This document shows, piece after piece, positions 26,463 through 36,443 of a stretch of DNA of 64,000 nt. Every line of letters starts with the position of its first letter. Position 1 is the first letter of the stretch. The stretch is from Rikenellaceae bacterium (GTDB lineage: Bacteria; Bacteroidota; Bacteroidia; Bacteroidales; Rikenellaceae): contig SUZF01000005.1 of NCBI GenBank assembly GCA_015060065.1, positions 30,859 through 94,858 on the forward strand, given 5' to 3'. Made by a program: the position numbers and the translations under genes. The notes beneath the pieces were generated by a model. It saw nothing but the letters and a program-made list of their open reading frames with translations, had not been told where the DNA came from and did no database searches.

Positions 26463-28268
26463 CTACTGCGAAATCTTGACTAATTGTTGGCGGTAGGCGT
26501 TCAGAATACGTGATTTCGAGATGAAGCCGAGGTAGCGATTGTCCTTATCGACAACCGGAAGCATCCACGTATTGCCCATGTCAAATTTCGGCAGGATACT
26601 CTGCACCTGCTCCTTCTCCAAAATGCGGTCAGCCGGCTCTATCATATATGCTGTGATAGGCTCACCCCACTTCTCTCGCTTGAACATATCCTCGCGCAGG
26701 TCGTCCAACTGTACCACACCGAGCAGATGTCCGAAGTTGTCGATTACGGGGAAGATGTTGCGATGTGCCGTAGCGATAATATGAACGATATCTCCCAGCG
26801 TGAAGTTCTCCTTGATACGCACAAAGTCTGTCTCCATCAAATCCTCCAATTTCAAGAAGACAAAGACCGACTGGTCCTTGTTGTGGGTCAGCAACAATCC
26901 TTGGCTACGCAGGCGTTTTGTGTAAATCGAATCAGGTTCGAAGTAGTTATCCACAGCAAAGGCTATGCAGGCCGAAATCATCAGCGGGATAAATAACTCA
27001 TATCCGTTTGACAACTCTGCAATGAGAAATATAGATGTAAGCGGAGCCTTCATCACACCTGCCATAACACCCGCCATTCCGACCAGCGTGAAGGATGTTA
27101 TCGAGACATCCATTCCGCACACCACGTTGCAGAAGAGCGCGAGCGATGCTCCGGCAAAGGCTCCCACGAAGAGTGATGGCGCAAACGTACCTCCGACTCC
27201 TCCCGAAGCATTGGTTGTGGCCATGGCGATAACCTTGAAGAACATTATTGCCACAACATATATCAATACCACCCAGCCGATATGGCTGTAATCGTAGAAG
27301 AGTGAATTTTCGAATATCGCCTCGGTCTTGCCGTGCATCAACGCCACGAAAGATTCGTAACCCTCGCCATAAAGAGGCGGAAAGAGGAAGATGAGAAGAC
27401 CCAGCACCGTGCCTCCGGCAATCCACTTCTTGTAAGGGCGGTCGAGTTTGCCGATAAGTTTGCCGACGTAGGCGTTTGTCTGCGTAAAGTAGTACGCCAT
27501 AAGTCCGCATATCACACCGAGAAGTATAAATAGCGGAATCTGCGACAACCCGAACGAGTCTGCTGACGAGAGCGACACTGCAATTATCGGGTCGAATCCG
27601 CGCAGCATCAGCGCAATGGTTGTTGCCGTGATTGACGATATAAGCAACGGAATGACCGAACCAGCCGTGATGTCGAGCATCAAAATCTCCAACACAAAGA
27701 CTACGCCCGTAATCGGAGCCTTGAAAATCGATGCCACAGCAGCACCGGCACCGCAGCAGAGCATCAGCGTAATGTTCTTATAGTTTAGTCGTGCGAGTTT
27801 GCCAATATTGGAACCTATGGCAGCACCGGTCAGCACTATTGGTGCCTCCGGACCCACCGAGCCTCCGAATCCGATGGTTGTCGCTCCGCCCACAATTGAT
27901 GTCCAGCAGTTATGACCTGCGATGCGGGAACCTCGGCTCGACATGGCATAGAGTACGCGCGTTACGCCCTCCGAGATGTTATCTTTGACGATATGCTTAA
28001 CAAAGAGCGTCGCCAAGATTATACCGATAGCAGGGTAGAAGAAGTAGAGGATGTGGTAGGTGTCGGGGTCAAACCAATTGACTAAACAACTCTTAATCAA
28101 GTGGAGCAGTACCTCAAATACATAGGTACCAAGACCTGCTGCTGCGCCGACAACCACACCGAGTATGGCGAGCATCTGACGCTCGCTTAATCGCTTGGTT
28201 ACGCGCAGAAACCAGCGGTAGATTTTATCCCGCTTGGCCGCCTTGATATAATTTGACCTTTCAATCAT
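26463..28268 (-). CDS. ClC-family chloride channel/antiporter with CBS domains
   Basis: A 601-residue membrane protein moving chloride or another anion across the cytoplasmic membrane. Residues about 30-440 contain the ClC membrane core. The selectivity/gating block is GGSVGPEAPIVLTG, equivalent to GREGP, with the gating glutamate kept at Glu141 although the flanking residues are Pro and Ala. ASGGVGGTFAPSLFVGA (about 350-366) is the GxFxP motif. A CBS pair fills the C-terminus (about 465-600). Keeping the glutamate suggests a proton-coupled antiporter, which is inference. It follows trpS by 21 bases. Confidence 0.93.
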   Translation of the reverse strand: MIERSNYIKAAKRDKIYRWFLRVTKRLSERQMLAILGVVVGAAAGLGTYVFEVLLHLIKSCLVNWFDPDTYHILYFFYPAIGIILATLFVKHIVKDNISEGVTRVLYAMSSRGSRIAGHNCWTSIVGGATTIGFGGSVGPEAPIVLTGAAIGSNIGKLARLNYKNITLMLCCGAGAAVASIFKAPITGVVFVLEILMLDITAGSVIPLLISSITATTIALMLRGFDPIIAVSLSSADSFGLSQIPLFILLGVICGLMAYYFTQTNAYVGKLIGKLDRPYKKWIAGGTVLGLLIFLFPPLYGEGYESFVALMHGKTEAIFENSLFYDYSHIGWVVLIYVVAIMFFKVIAMATTNASGGVGGTFAPSLFVGAFAGASLALFCNVVCGMDVSITSFTLVGMAGVMAGVMKAPLTSIFLIAELSNGYELFIPLMISACIAFAVDNYFEPDSIYTKRLRSQGLLLTHNKDQSVFVFLKLEDLMETDFVRIKENFTLGDIVHIIATAHRNIFPVIDNFGHLLGVVQLDDLREDMFKREKWGEPITAYMIEPADRILEKEQVQSILPKFDMGNTWMLPVVDKDNRYLGFISKSRILNAYRQQLVKISQ

Positions 28269-28289
28269 ATCTTTCTGTGAAAGATATTT

Positions 28290-29632
<1,343 letters not shown>

Positions 29633-29664
29633 TTTGCTCGTTACGAAAAGATTTTTTAACTTTG
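29633..29664 (+). promoter_or_regulatory. Strong promoter for the secreted protein at 29945
   Basis: TTTG (29633-29636), a 20-bp spacer and TAACTTTG (29657-29664), a full consensus Bacteroidota promoter. Transcription should begin near 29671, leaving a leader of about 270 bases before the first credible ATG. Confidence 0.85.
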
Positions 29665-29702
29665 TGGAGTCGCAGGCGAAAATACCTCGACAGACATATT
29701 TT

Positions 29703-29882
29703 AGCGAAAGTGTTTCGCTCTCCTTATTGAGAAATTTGGCGATTTTTTGAACACAAGGAGGCTGATACTTACAGTTACCGTGTATAGTGGCATTCTGCAA
29801 CTATATTTCGGTGTGGAGTATGGTTTATTGTGTTCGGGCTACGCCAAATGCCTCTCAATAGTAAACGAAATCAACTCCACAC
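29703..29882 (+). promoter_or_regulatory. Structured 5' leader RNA candidate
   Basis: Three nested or adjacent helices can be drawn. H1: AGCGAAA/TTTCGCT (29703-29709 with 29713-29719). H2 (29777-29812): ACCG/CGGT, TATAGT/ACTATA and GCA/TGC stacked with small internal loops and a TTC apical loop. H3: GTGTGGAGT (29811-29819) with ACTCCACAC (29874-29882), continued inward by GTTTATTG (29823-29830) with CAATA (29856-29860) and AAC (29864-29866) around a bulge, and a small GGC/GCC tip. The leader has no credible start codon. It could be a cis-regulatory RNA or a processed small RNA. I cannot assign it to a named RNA family. Confidence 0.5.
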
Positions 29883-29944
29883 TTTCTTGTTTTTATAGAC
29901 CGCACATTCGGGGTTGGTGGGCAGAAATTCAAACTCAAACCAAG

Positions 29945-31879
29945 ATGAAGAGAGTTGTTTTACTATTCGGGCTTGCGGTTGGGTTGTTCGCTACGGCATA
30001 CGCACAGCAGAGTGTTGTCGAGGAGTATCGACCCAAAGGGCCGGTCGTGCAACAGACCATTATCAGCTATCGCCCCAAAATCGAGTTCGGCGAAGAGGTG
30101 TCGCGTGATACGTTGGAGGTCGAGCATCGTTTTTTCAACAAACGCGGACAGATTCTTTACAAACTATTCAAGGATGGCCCAAAATCGGAACCCAATTTTT
30201 CGTACGTTGTCTTTGAATACGCCAACGGCAGATTGTCGAAAACTATAAGTAGCACTCCGAGGGTGTCAGATGACCTGAAAGTTGTCTATGAAATCAATGA
30301 CTCCTATTCTACATATCAGTATGACTCACAGGGAAGACTCTCACAAGAAGATATTTACAGCAAAGATGGAACTCTGTCTGCTCGCCATAAATATACATAC
30401 ACTGCTAACGGTTATATCCTGAATCAGTATGACTCCAAAGGAGAAAAAAACGCAAGTGCAGAGAGAACTGGCGACACATGGGTACATACCACAAGTGATG
30501 GCGTATATAAGCGAATATACGATTCTAATGAAAGACTGATTCAACGAATCACAACAATGAATGGATATAGTTGGGGGCTCGTAATATCTGAAAATTACGC
30601 TTATGACAAGTATGGCAATGTTATCTATCAGGCCAAGCACGAAGGCTCTGCCATCAAGAAGAAGAGTCCGAATGTAGTCTATAAGCAGATGCCCGACGGT
30701 CGTGTTAAAGCCACCTTGGAAAATGATTATTCGCAGGAGCGACATAGCGACGAGATATATTATGAGTACGAGTACGATTCGAGAGGTAATTGGCTGAAAC
30801 AGACGAATACATACGATAACAAAATTCTTATTGCCGAGATAAAATACGCCAAGAGCGACGCTGATTTCAATCGTGTGGAGTCGATGATTGCACAATATCT
30901 GGCAAAGGTGGATTCGATTTTATTGAAGGGCGAAGTTGCCGAGCGACTCCGGATAAAAATGGAGGAAGAGAACAAAAAAAAGCGACAAGAGGCATTGAGG
31001 CAGGCTCAATTAACCCGTAGCAAAATAGAGGCGACTCGTATTGATAGTCTAAAAAAATTACGTCAGGAGAAACTTGATATCATCGAGTTGTGTCGCAAAG
31101 CAGAAAAAAGTATGCAAGCAGGCTCTGCGCTTTATGAGAAGAATCCACTTCTATGTAGTGCTGTGGCTGGCTACATTGAGAAGAAATTGGGTGATTGGAG
31201 ATATTCAACAACAGCACTTATGAGTGCAGAATATATCGGTTTGGATATTGTTAGCAAGACCCGACTGCAATACGTTGCGGCAACGCAATTGGCGGCGATG
31301 AAACTGATGACCGAGCCGGAACTTAAACAGACTCTGAAAGAGGCAAACAAGATGCTGAAAAAGGCTGCGGACTACGATGCTCGCGTAGCGTGGTGGGATT
31401 CATATATGAAGGCAGTTAATATCTATATGCCCATCAATGAATCGGATAAAGTCTGTAAAGTCGCACTTATAGAACAGTGTTGGAGTGCTTTCAAAACAAT
31501 TAAATCAAGAGGATTAGAGTTTGATAGAGTAGTCTCTAACTATGTGAAAGGCTATTTAGGACTTGGTGTGCTAGGTCCGGAAGGTCAATTTCGACATAAA
31601 GCCTTTAACGGATTTGGTGTTAATGATTTCCGACCTATTGATGACCTCGATATTCAGTGGCTGCAAAACCTTTTGTCAAAAATCGAAAATGTGAAGGCTA
31701 TCGTATCAAAAGATGGTCTTGAAATTGACAGATTGAACGCTTTATGCTATAAAGAAGGGTTGTATAAAATATTTTCGGATGACCGAATACGTATTTTCGA
31801 CTCTTACATACGAGGCGATTTGGATTTTAGTCTATACAAATGGATGGATAAATACCCTTCGCATTTAATCGTAGAGTAA
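29945..31879 (+). CDS. Secreted YD-repeat-like protein of unknown function
   Basis: I do not recognise this 644-residue protein as a named family. A signal peptide (MKRVVLLFGLAVGLFATAYA, cut before QQ) exports it. Residues about 85-300 hold several tyrosine/aspartate-rich units resembling YD/RHS-type beta repeats: FEYANGRLSKT, YQYDSQGRLSQ, YTANGYILNQYDSKGE, IYDSNERLIQRI, AYDKYGNVIYQ, YEYDSRGNWLKQ. Residues about 335-385 form a charged coiled coil (EEENKKKRQEALRQAQLTR), and the last 260 residues look alpha-helical. There is no toxin domain or RHS core-end motif. Its coding is visibly richer in A+T than neighbours, suggesting later acquisition. The ATG at 29945 is chosen because the signal peptide starts there; the in-frame upstream extension begins only with TTG and covers the structured leader. 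Confidence 0.8.
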   Translation: MKRVVLLFGLAVGLFATAYAQQSVVEEYRPKGPVVQQTIISYRPKIEFGEEVSRDTLEVEHRFFNKRGQILYKLFKDGPKSEPNFSYVVFEYANGRLSKTISSTPRVSDDLKVVYEINDSYSTYQYDSQGRLSQEDIYSKDGTLSARHKYTYTANGYILNQYDSKGEKNASAERTGDTWVHTTSDGVYKRIYDSNERLIQRITTMNGYSWGLVISENYAYDKYGNVIYQAKHEGSAIKKKSPNVVYKQMPDGRVKATLENDYSQERHSDEIYYEYEYDSRGNWLKQTNTYDNKILIAEIKYAKSDADFNRVESMIAQYLAKVDSILLKGEVAERLRIKMEEENKKKRQEALRQAQLTRSKIEATRIDSLKKLRQEKLDIIELCRKAEKSMQAGSALYEKNPLLCSAVAGYIEKKLGDWRYSTTALMSAEYIGLDIVSKTRLQYVAATQLAAMKLMTEPELKQTLKEANKMLKKAADYDARVAWWDSYMKAVNIYMPINESDKVCKVALIEQCWSAFKTIKSRGLEFDRVVSNYVKGYLGLGVLGPEGQFRHKAFNGFGVNDFRPIDDLDIQWLQNLLSKIENVKAIVSKDGLEIDRLNALCYKEGLYKIFSDDRIRIFDSYIRGDLDFSLYKWMDKYPSHLIVE

Positions 31880-31896
31880 CAACTGCAAAAACCTTC

Positions 31897-31927
31897 AAAG
31901 GTGCGGGCTTTCGGGTCTGCACCTTTT
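31897..31927 (+). terminator. Intrinsic terminator after the YD-repeat-like gene
   Basis: AAAGGTGC (31897-31904) pairs with GCACCTTT (31919-31926), with partial pairing in the loop, and is followed by a T-run. It starts 17 bases after the stop codon. Confidence 0.82.
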
Positions 31928-31970
31928 TTCGTGAGATGGGACTGTGCGAGTAGCGCGGAATGAGGAGCCA

Positions 31971-32022
31971 CCCCTTGCTCCCCTTGCTCCCCTTGCTCTC
32001 CCCACTCTCCCCGCCCCCCCCC
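31971..32022. repeat. 9-bp tandem repeat and C9 tract upstream of oxyR
   Basis: Three exact CCCCTTGCT units (31971-31997), then degenerate CTCCCCACT and CTCCCCGCC copies running into nine consecutive C (32014-32022). The C-run touches the -33 box of the oxyR promoter. Confidence 0.9.
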
Positions 32023-32053
32023 TTGCTTGTTTCGAAAGTTTTTTATAATTTTG
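32023..32053 (+). promoter_or_regulatory. oxyR promoter
   Basis: TTG (32023-32025), 20-bp spacer and TAATTTTG (32046-32053), 22 bases before the oxyR ATG. The -33 box is directly preceded by the C9 tract. Confidence 0.72.
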
Positions 32054-32075
32054 CGATATGCAATAATTAAAAACT

Positions 32076-32975
32076 ATGACGATAATCCAACTTGAATACC
32101 TGTTGGCGGTTGCCAACTGTGGCAGTTTTTCGATGGCTGCGGAGCATTGTTTTGTGACACAGCCGTCGCTTTCGATGCAGATTAAGGCTCTCGAAGAGGA
32201 ACTTGGTGTGGTGCTGCTCGACCGCTCGAAAAAGCCTGTAATTCCGACCGAGGCGGGCGAGGTGGTTTTGGAGCAGGTGCGCGAAACCCTCAAAGAGTAT
32301 AACTCTATCCGTGAGGTTGTTGCGGAGATGAAGGGCGAGATTTCGGGTAAGTTGCGTCTGGGTGTCATCCCGACCATTGCCCCCTACTTGCTACACAAAT
32401 TTATCCCCGAATTTGTGCGTCGCTATCCACACGTCGAAATCGAGATCCGCGAGATGGTTACTGCCGATATTATCGAGGCTCTGCGACGCGACCAAATCGA
32501 CGCTGCCATTGTGGCGAGTGGAACGTGTCCGGAGGGGATTGTCGAACACGATATGTTCAGCGACCGATTCTTCCTCTACGTGTCGCCCTCGAATCCGCTC
32601 TATGAACGCTCGAATGTGCGCATCGAGGATATTGACCTGCAAGACCTGATTTTGCTCTCGCCCGGAAACTGTATGCGTGACCAGATTCTCGAATTGTGTC
32701 AGGCGCGACGTGATACGGTGCAGAATTATAGTTTCGAGTCGGGAACAATCGATACGCTGATGCGTCTGGTCGATTGCACCAATAACGTAACCATCATTCC
32801 GGAGATGGCGTTGGAGTATATTCCTGCGGAGCGTCGCAGTCAGGTTAAGACATTGGCAAAGGGCGCGACCTCGCGCAAGATTGCTGTGGCAGTGCGCCGT
32901 ACCTATGTCAAAACCTCGATAGTGCAGGCTCTGATGCAGACCATAATGAGTTCGGTTGCAAAACGCGTGAAGTAG
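32076..32975 (+). CDS. oxyR: Hydrogen-peroxide sensing LysR-type regulator OxyR
   Basis: A 299-residue LysR-family transcription factor. The N-terminal winged helix (about 1-60; FSMAAEHCFVTQPSLSMQIKALEEELG) binds DNA and the rest is the sensor domain. Two cysteines, Cys199 and Cys208, in GNCMRDQILELCQ have the same numbering and spacing as the redox pair of E. coli OxyR, so the peroxide-driven disulfide switch should operate. Targets in Bacteroides include catalase, ahpCF and dps; none of these is adjacent here. A repeat-rich promoter precedes it, and rsfS follows with its own promoter. Confidence 0.95.
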   Translation: MTIIQLEYLLAVANCGSFSMAAEHCFVTQPSLSMQIKALEEELGVVLLDRSKKPVIPTEAGEVVLEQVRETLKEYNSIREVVAEMKGEISGKLRLGVIPTIAPYLLHKFIPEFVRRYPHVEIEIREMVTADIIEALRRDQIDAAIVASGTCPEGIVEHDMFSDRFFLYVSPSNPLYERSNVRIEDIDLQDLILLSPGNCMRDQILELCQARRDTVQNYSFESGTIDTLMRLVDCTNNVTIIPEMALEYIPAERRSQVKTLAKGATSRKIAVAVRRTYVKTSIVQALMQTIMSSVAKRVK

Positions 32976-33028
32976 TGAGAAATTATGCCAAATAGTGTCG
33001 CAAAAGGCGATTATTAGGGCAAACCGAA

Positions 33029-33058
33029 TTGATATATCAATTCTTATTAGTATATTTG
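33029..33058 (+). promoter_or_regulatory. Promoter of the rsfS-ftsH-cdsA-psd operon
   Basis: TTG (33029-33031), 19-bp spacer, TATATTTG (33051-33058), 29 bases before the rsfS ATG. Confidence 0.75.
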
Positions 33059-33087
33059 CAGATTAGAATAAGTCTATTTATAACGAT

Positions 33088-33447
33088 ATGGATAATAACC
33101 AAAAATTGATAGAGACCATCGTCGAGGCTATCGACGACAAAAAAGGTAAGAATATTGTATCATTGGACCTCTCGGAGTTCGACGGAGCAATCTGCTCTCA
33201 CTTTGTGGTTTGCAATGCCGACTCGACGACGCAGGTGTGCGCTATTGCCGACAGCATCGAGGAGAAGGTACAACTCGAACTTGGCGAGAAGGTGTGGCGC
33301 ATCGAGGGTCAGCAGACCGGTATGTGGGTCGCTATGGACTATGTGGATGTCGTGGTGCATATCTTCCTCACGGAGTTGCGCGACTTCTATCGCCTCGAAG
33401 AGTTGTGGGCTGATGCACCGATGGTTAAATATGAGTTTGAGGAGTAA
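33088..33447 (+). CDS. rsfS: Ribosomal silencing factor RsfS
   Basis: Binds protein uL14 of the 50S subunit and blocks subunit joining when nutrients are low. The 119-residue product has the family core: DNNQKLIETIVEAIDDKKGKNI, FDGAICSHFVVCNADSTTQV (about 35-54), QTGMWVAMDYVDVVVHIF (about 73-90) and the final FYRLEELWADAP. It is 8 bases upstream of ftsH, a linkage common in Bacteroidota. Confidence 0.97.
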   Translation: MDNNQKLIETIVEAIDDKKGKNIVSLDLSEFDGAICSHFVVCNADSTTQVCAIADSIEEKVQLELGEKVWRIEGQQTGMWVAMDYVDVVVHIFLTELRDFYRLEELWADAPMVKYEFEE

Positions 33448-33455
33448 CGGAAATT

Positions 33456-35504
33456 ATGTCTAAAAAGAGAAATAGTAAGGTTAGAAACTTTCGCCCGAAC
33501 ATTATGTGGTTTTGGGCGATGATTCTCGTTGCAATCATCGCTACGTGGGCTATGGGCGGAGGCGACAGCGACCCCATACAATCCGACTGGAATACGGTCG
33601 AGCAGATGGTTGTGGATGGCGAGGTCGAGAAGATTGTAGTCAAGAATAATGAGACGGCATACGTCTATCTCCGCAAGGGTGTTGCCGAGCGATATCGCGA
33701 CGATGAGTCCCAAAAGCAGTTCCGCAAGATGCCCGTCAGTGGCCCGCAGTTGATATTCAATATCGGTACGGTGGAGTTGCTGCGTCAGGATTTGGATGCA
33801 GCCGAGGAGCAGTCGGGTAATCGCGTGGTCCTCGCCTATGAAAAGGAGGAGGGCGGATGGATTGACCTTCTCATCAGTTTCTTGCCGTGGTTGTTTATTA
33901 TCGGCTTCTGGATAATTATGATGCGCGGAATGCGCGGAGGTGGTGCCGGAGGTGGCAATATTATGAATGTCGGCAAGGCGCGTGCGCAGGTCTTCGATAA
34001 GGAGAATCAGAAGCGGGTAACCTTCAAGGATGTTGCCGGTTTGGAGGAGGCGAAGGTCGAGATTATGGAGATTGTCGATTTCCTGAAAAAGAAGGATAAG
34101 TATGTCGAACTCGGAGCAAAGATTCCGAAGGGTGCCCTGCTTGTAGGCCCTCCGGGAACGGGTAAGACCCTGCTGGCAAAGGCTGTTGCGGGCGAGGCAA
34201 ATGTGCCGTTCCTCTCGATTTCGGGTTCGGACTTTGTCGAGATGTTTGTCGGAGTGGGTGCATCGCGAGTGCGCGACCTCTTCGAGCAGGCAAAGGAGAA
34301 GGCTCCCTGCATACTCTTTATCGACGAGATTGATGCCATAGGCCGTGCGCGTGGCAAGAATGCCGGATTTTCGGGCAATGACGAGCGCGAAAACACGCTC
34401 AATCAGCTGCTTACCGAGATGGACGGATTCCAGACCAATACAGGTGTTATCGTCTTGGCTGCGACCAACCGCGCCGACATTTTGGATAAGGCACTGATGC
34501 GTGCAGGTCGTTTCGATAGACAAATTGAGGTGGGATTGCCCGACGTTAAGGAGCGCGAGGAGATTTTCAATGTTCATCTCCGCCCGCTGAAATTGGACCC
34601 GGCTCTCGACCGTGAGTTTTTGGCAAAGCAGACTCCCGGATTCTCCGGTGCGGATATCGCCAATGTATGTAACGAGGCGGCTTTGATTGCGGCTCGCCAT
34701 AACAAGAAATTTATCTCGAAGGAGGATTTCTTGGCGGCTATCGACCGTATCATCGGGGGCTTGGAGCGTAAGAATAAGATTATCTCCGATGAGGAGAAGC
34801 GCACGATTGCATATCACGAGGCTGGACATGCCACGGTGAGTTGGATTCTCGAAAATGCCAATCCGCTTATTAAGGTTACCATCATTCCGCGAGGCAAGGC
34901 TCTCGGTGCTGCGTGGTATCTGCCGGAGGAGCGACAGATTACTACGCGAGAGCATCTGCTCGATGAGATGGCAGCAACGCTCGGAGGTCGCGCTTCGGAG
35001 GAACTGACCTTCGGACACCTATCGACGGGAGCGTTGAACGATTTGGAGCGTGTGACCAAACAGGCGTATGCAATGGTCGCTTATTATGGTATGAGCGATA
35101 AGGTCGGCACGTTGAGTTACTACGACTCGACGGGTCAGAGCGATATGGCCTTCACGAAACCCTACTCGGAGCAGACTGCGCAGAGTATCGATAACGAGGT
35201 TAAGGCTCTCATCGAGCGAGCATACGCGATGGCGAAGCAGGTGCTGACTGAACATAAGGAGGGTATGACCGAGTTGGCAGAGTTGCTGCTTGAACGCGAG
35301 GTGGTCTTTACCGAGGATGTTGAGCGTATATTCGGCAAGCGCAAGAAGGATATCTTGCGTGAGCAACGCGAAGCGGAGGAGAAGGCTCGCAAAGAGGCAG
35401 AGAGTAGCAAGGACGCAGAGGTAGGTGTGCAGGCAGCGGTTGCCGAAGCAGACGATAAGGTGTCGGGCGATGAGTTCGATAAGGAGCTGAAAGACCTCTT
35501 TTAA
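33456..35504 (+). CDS. ftsH: ATP-dependent zinc metalloprotease FtsH
   Basis: Membrane-bound AAA+ protease that removes damaged membrane and short-lived cytoplasmic proteins. The 682 residues show a first membrane helix (about 16-33), a periplasmic domain, a second helix (about 137-156), Walker A GPPGTGKT (Lys237), Walker B FIDEID (288-293), the second region of homology [20 protein letters not shown], the zinc motif HEAGH (454-458) and the third zinc ligand Asp529 in [10 protein letters not shown] Gly-rich linker follows the second helix. The C-terminus carries a charged coiled coil and acidic tail typical of the phylum. Confidence 0.98.
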   Translation: MSKKRNSKVRNFRPNIMWFWAMILVAIIATWAMGGGDSDPIQSDWNTVEQMVVDGEVEKIVVKNNETAYVYLRKGVAERYRDDESQKQFRKMPVSGPQLIFNIGTVELLRQDLDAAEEQSGNRVVLAYEKEEGGWIDLLISFLPWLFIIGFWIIMMRGMRGGGAGGGNIMNVGKARAQVFDKENQKRVTFKDVAGLEEAKVEIMEIVDFLKKKDKYVELGAKIPKGALLVGPPGTGKTLLAKAVAGEANVPFLSISGSDFVEMFVGVGASRVRDLFEQAKEKAPCILFIDEIDAIGRARGKNAGFSGNDERENTLNQLLTEMDGFQTNTGVIVLAATNRADILDKALMRAGRFDRQIEVGLPDVKEREEIFNVHLRPLKLDPALDREFLAKQTPGFSGADIANVCNEAALIAARHNKKFISKEDFLAAIDRIIGGLERKNKIISDEEKRTIAYHEAGHATVSWILENANPLIKVTIIPRGKALGAAWYLPEERQITTREHLLDEMAATLGGRASEELTFGHLSTGALNDLERVTKQAYAMVAYYGMSDKVGTLSYYDSTGQSDMAFTKPYSEQTAQSIDNEVKALIERAYAMAKQVLTEHKEGMTELAELLLEREVVFTEDVERIFGKRKKDILREQREAEEKARKEAESSKDAEVGVQAAVAEADDKVSGDEFDKELKDLF

Positions 35505-35563
35505 CTCTGCGAATTTGGCGATTTATTTTTTGAGTGAAACTAACCTTAAACCAAACACGAACT

Positions 35564-36424
35564 ATGAGTGTTAATATGAAGAATTTGGTAACGCGAACTT
35601 TGAGCGGAGCGGTGCTGGCACTGGTCTTTTTCGGTGCAATCTACTGCTCGAAGTGGGGGTTTGGAGCCTTATTGCTGGCGATTGTCGTCGGTTGCCAATA
35701 TGAGTTCTACCGTATGTGCCGTAAGGCAGGTAATGAGCCGCAACGATTTGCCGGTATCGCTTTGGGTGTGTCGTTGGCAGTGACGGCATTTGTGATTTTC
35801 ATGCAGTTTGGAGGCGAGACAGCAGTCGATGCTCTTGTTGGCAAGACGGTCTATGCGCTCGGCCTGTATATGTTGCTGCTGGTGCCTACAATCTTTATAT
35901 GCGAGATGGTACGCAATCTGCCTAACCCGATGATGAATATCGCAACGACATTTATGGGTGTGATATACGCGGCACTGCCGATAGCCCTGCTCTTCTTTGT
36001 TCCGCTATTGCTGGGCGGAGGCGTGTGGAATCCGTGGGTAATGCTCGGTTACGTGTTGGTGGTTTGGTCGAATGATGTATTTGCATTCTTGGTGGGCTGC
36101 TCGATCGGTCGCCATAGGATGTGCGAGCGCATCTCGCCCAAGAAGTCGTGGGAGGGCTTTGTCGGAGGAGTACTCGGAGCCGTAGCCGTTGGTGTCGGAG
36201 TAGGTTGGCTGCTCGGAGCCGATTTGTGGCTGTGGGGCGGAGTCTCGGCTGTTGTGGCGGTGACGGGTGTCGCAGGAGACTTTGTCGAGTCTATGTTCAA
36301 ACGCTCGGTAGATGTGAAGGATTCGGGAGCGATGCTGCCCGGTCATGGTGGCTGGCTCGATAGGTTCGATGCTCTGCTCATCTCGACGCCCTTCGTGTTT
36401 GTATATTTGCTTGTTGTGATGTAA
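35564..36424 (+). CDS. cdsA: Phosphatidate cytidylyltransferase (CDP-diglyceride synthase)
   Basis: Makes CDP-diacylglycerol from phosphatidic acid and CTP at the inner membrane. Starting at ATG 35564 (MSVNMKNLVTRTLSGA) it has 286 residues with about seven hydrophobic segments. The C-terminal signature is intact: KKSWEGFVGG (about 204-213) and SMFKRSVDVKDSGAMLPGHGGWLDRFD (about 243-269), holding the metal-binding aspartates. A GTG 30 bases earlier is in frame but less likely; ATG 35576 is also possible. It lies between ftsH and psd, supplying the next step's precursor. Confidence 0.95.
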   Translation: MSVNMKNLVTRTLSGAVLALVFFGAIYCSKWGFGALLLAIVVGCQYEFYRMCRKAGNEPQRFAGIALGVSLAVTAFVIFMQFGGETAVDALVGKTVYALGLYMLLLVPTIFICEMVRNLPNPMMNIATTFMGVIYAALPIALLFFVPLLLGGGVWNPWVMLGYVLVVWSNDVFAFLVGCSIGRHRMCERISPKKSWEGFVGGVLGAVAVGVGVGWLLGADLWLWGGVSAVVAVTGVAGDFVESMFKRSVDVKDSGAMLPGHGGWLDRFDALLISTPFVFVYLLVVM

Positions 36425-36443
36425 CCAAAAAAACTTAAACCTT

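Noticed and set aside
26463..28268. Apparent loss of the ClC gating glutamate (reading GSVGP as GREGP)
   Set aside because: Proper alignment places GPEAP over GREGP, so the glutamate is retained at residue 141.
29726..29739. A 14-base word (ATTGAGAAATTTGG) shared with 63900-63913
   Set aside because: Several repeated 14-mers are expected by chance in 64 kb, and the flanks do not match.
29747..29944. In-frame N-terminal extension of the secreted protein beginning with TTG
   Set aside because: It would bury the signal peptide behind 66 residues of unlike sequence and cover the structured leader; the ATG at 29945 gives a canonical signal peptide.
31895..32377. Minus-strand frame of 160 codons across the oxyR start
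   Set aside because: It overlaps the well-supported oxyR gene and translates the C-rich repeat into Arg/Gly runs; no family similarity or ribosome site.
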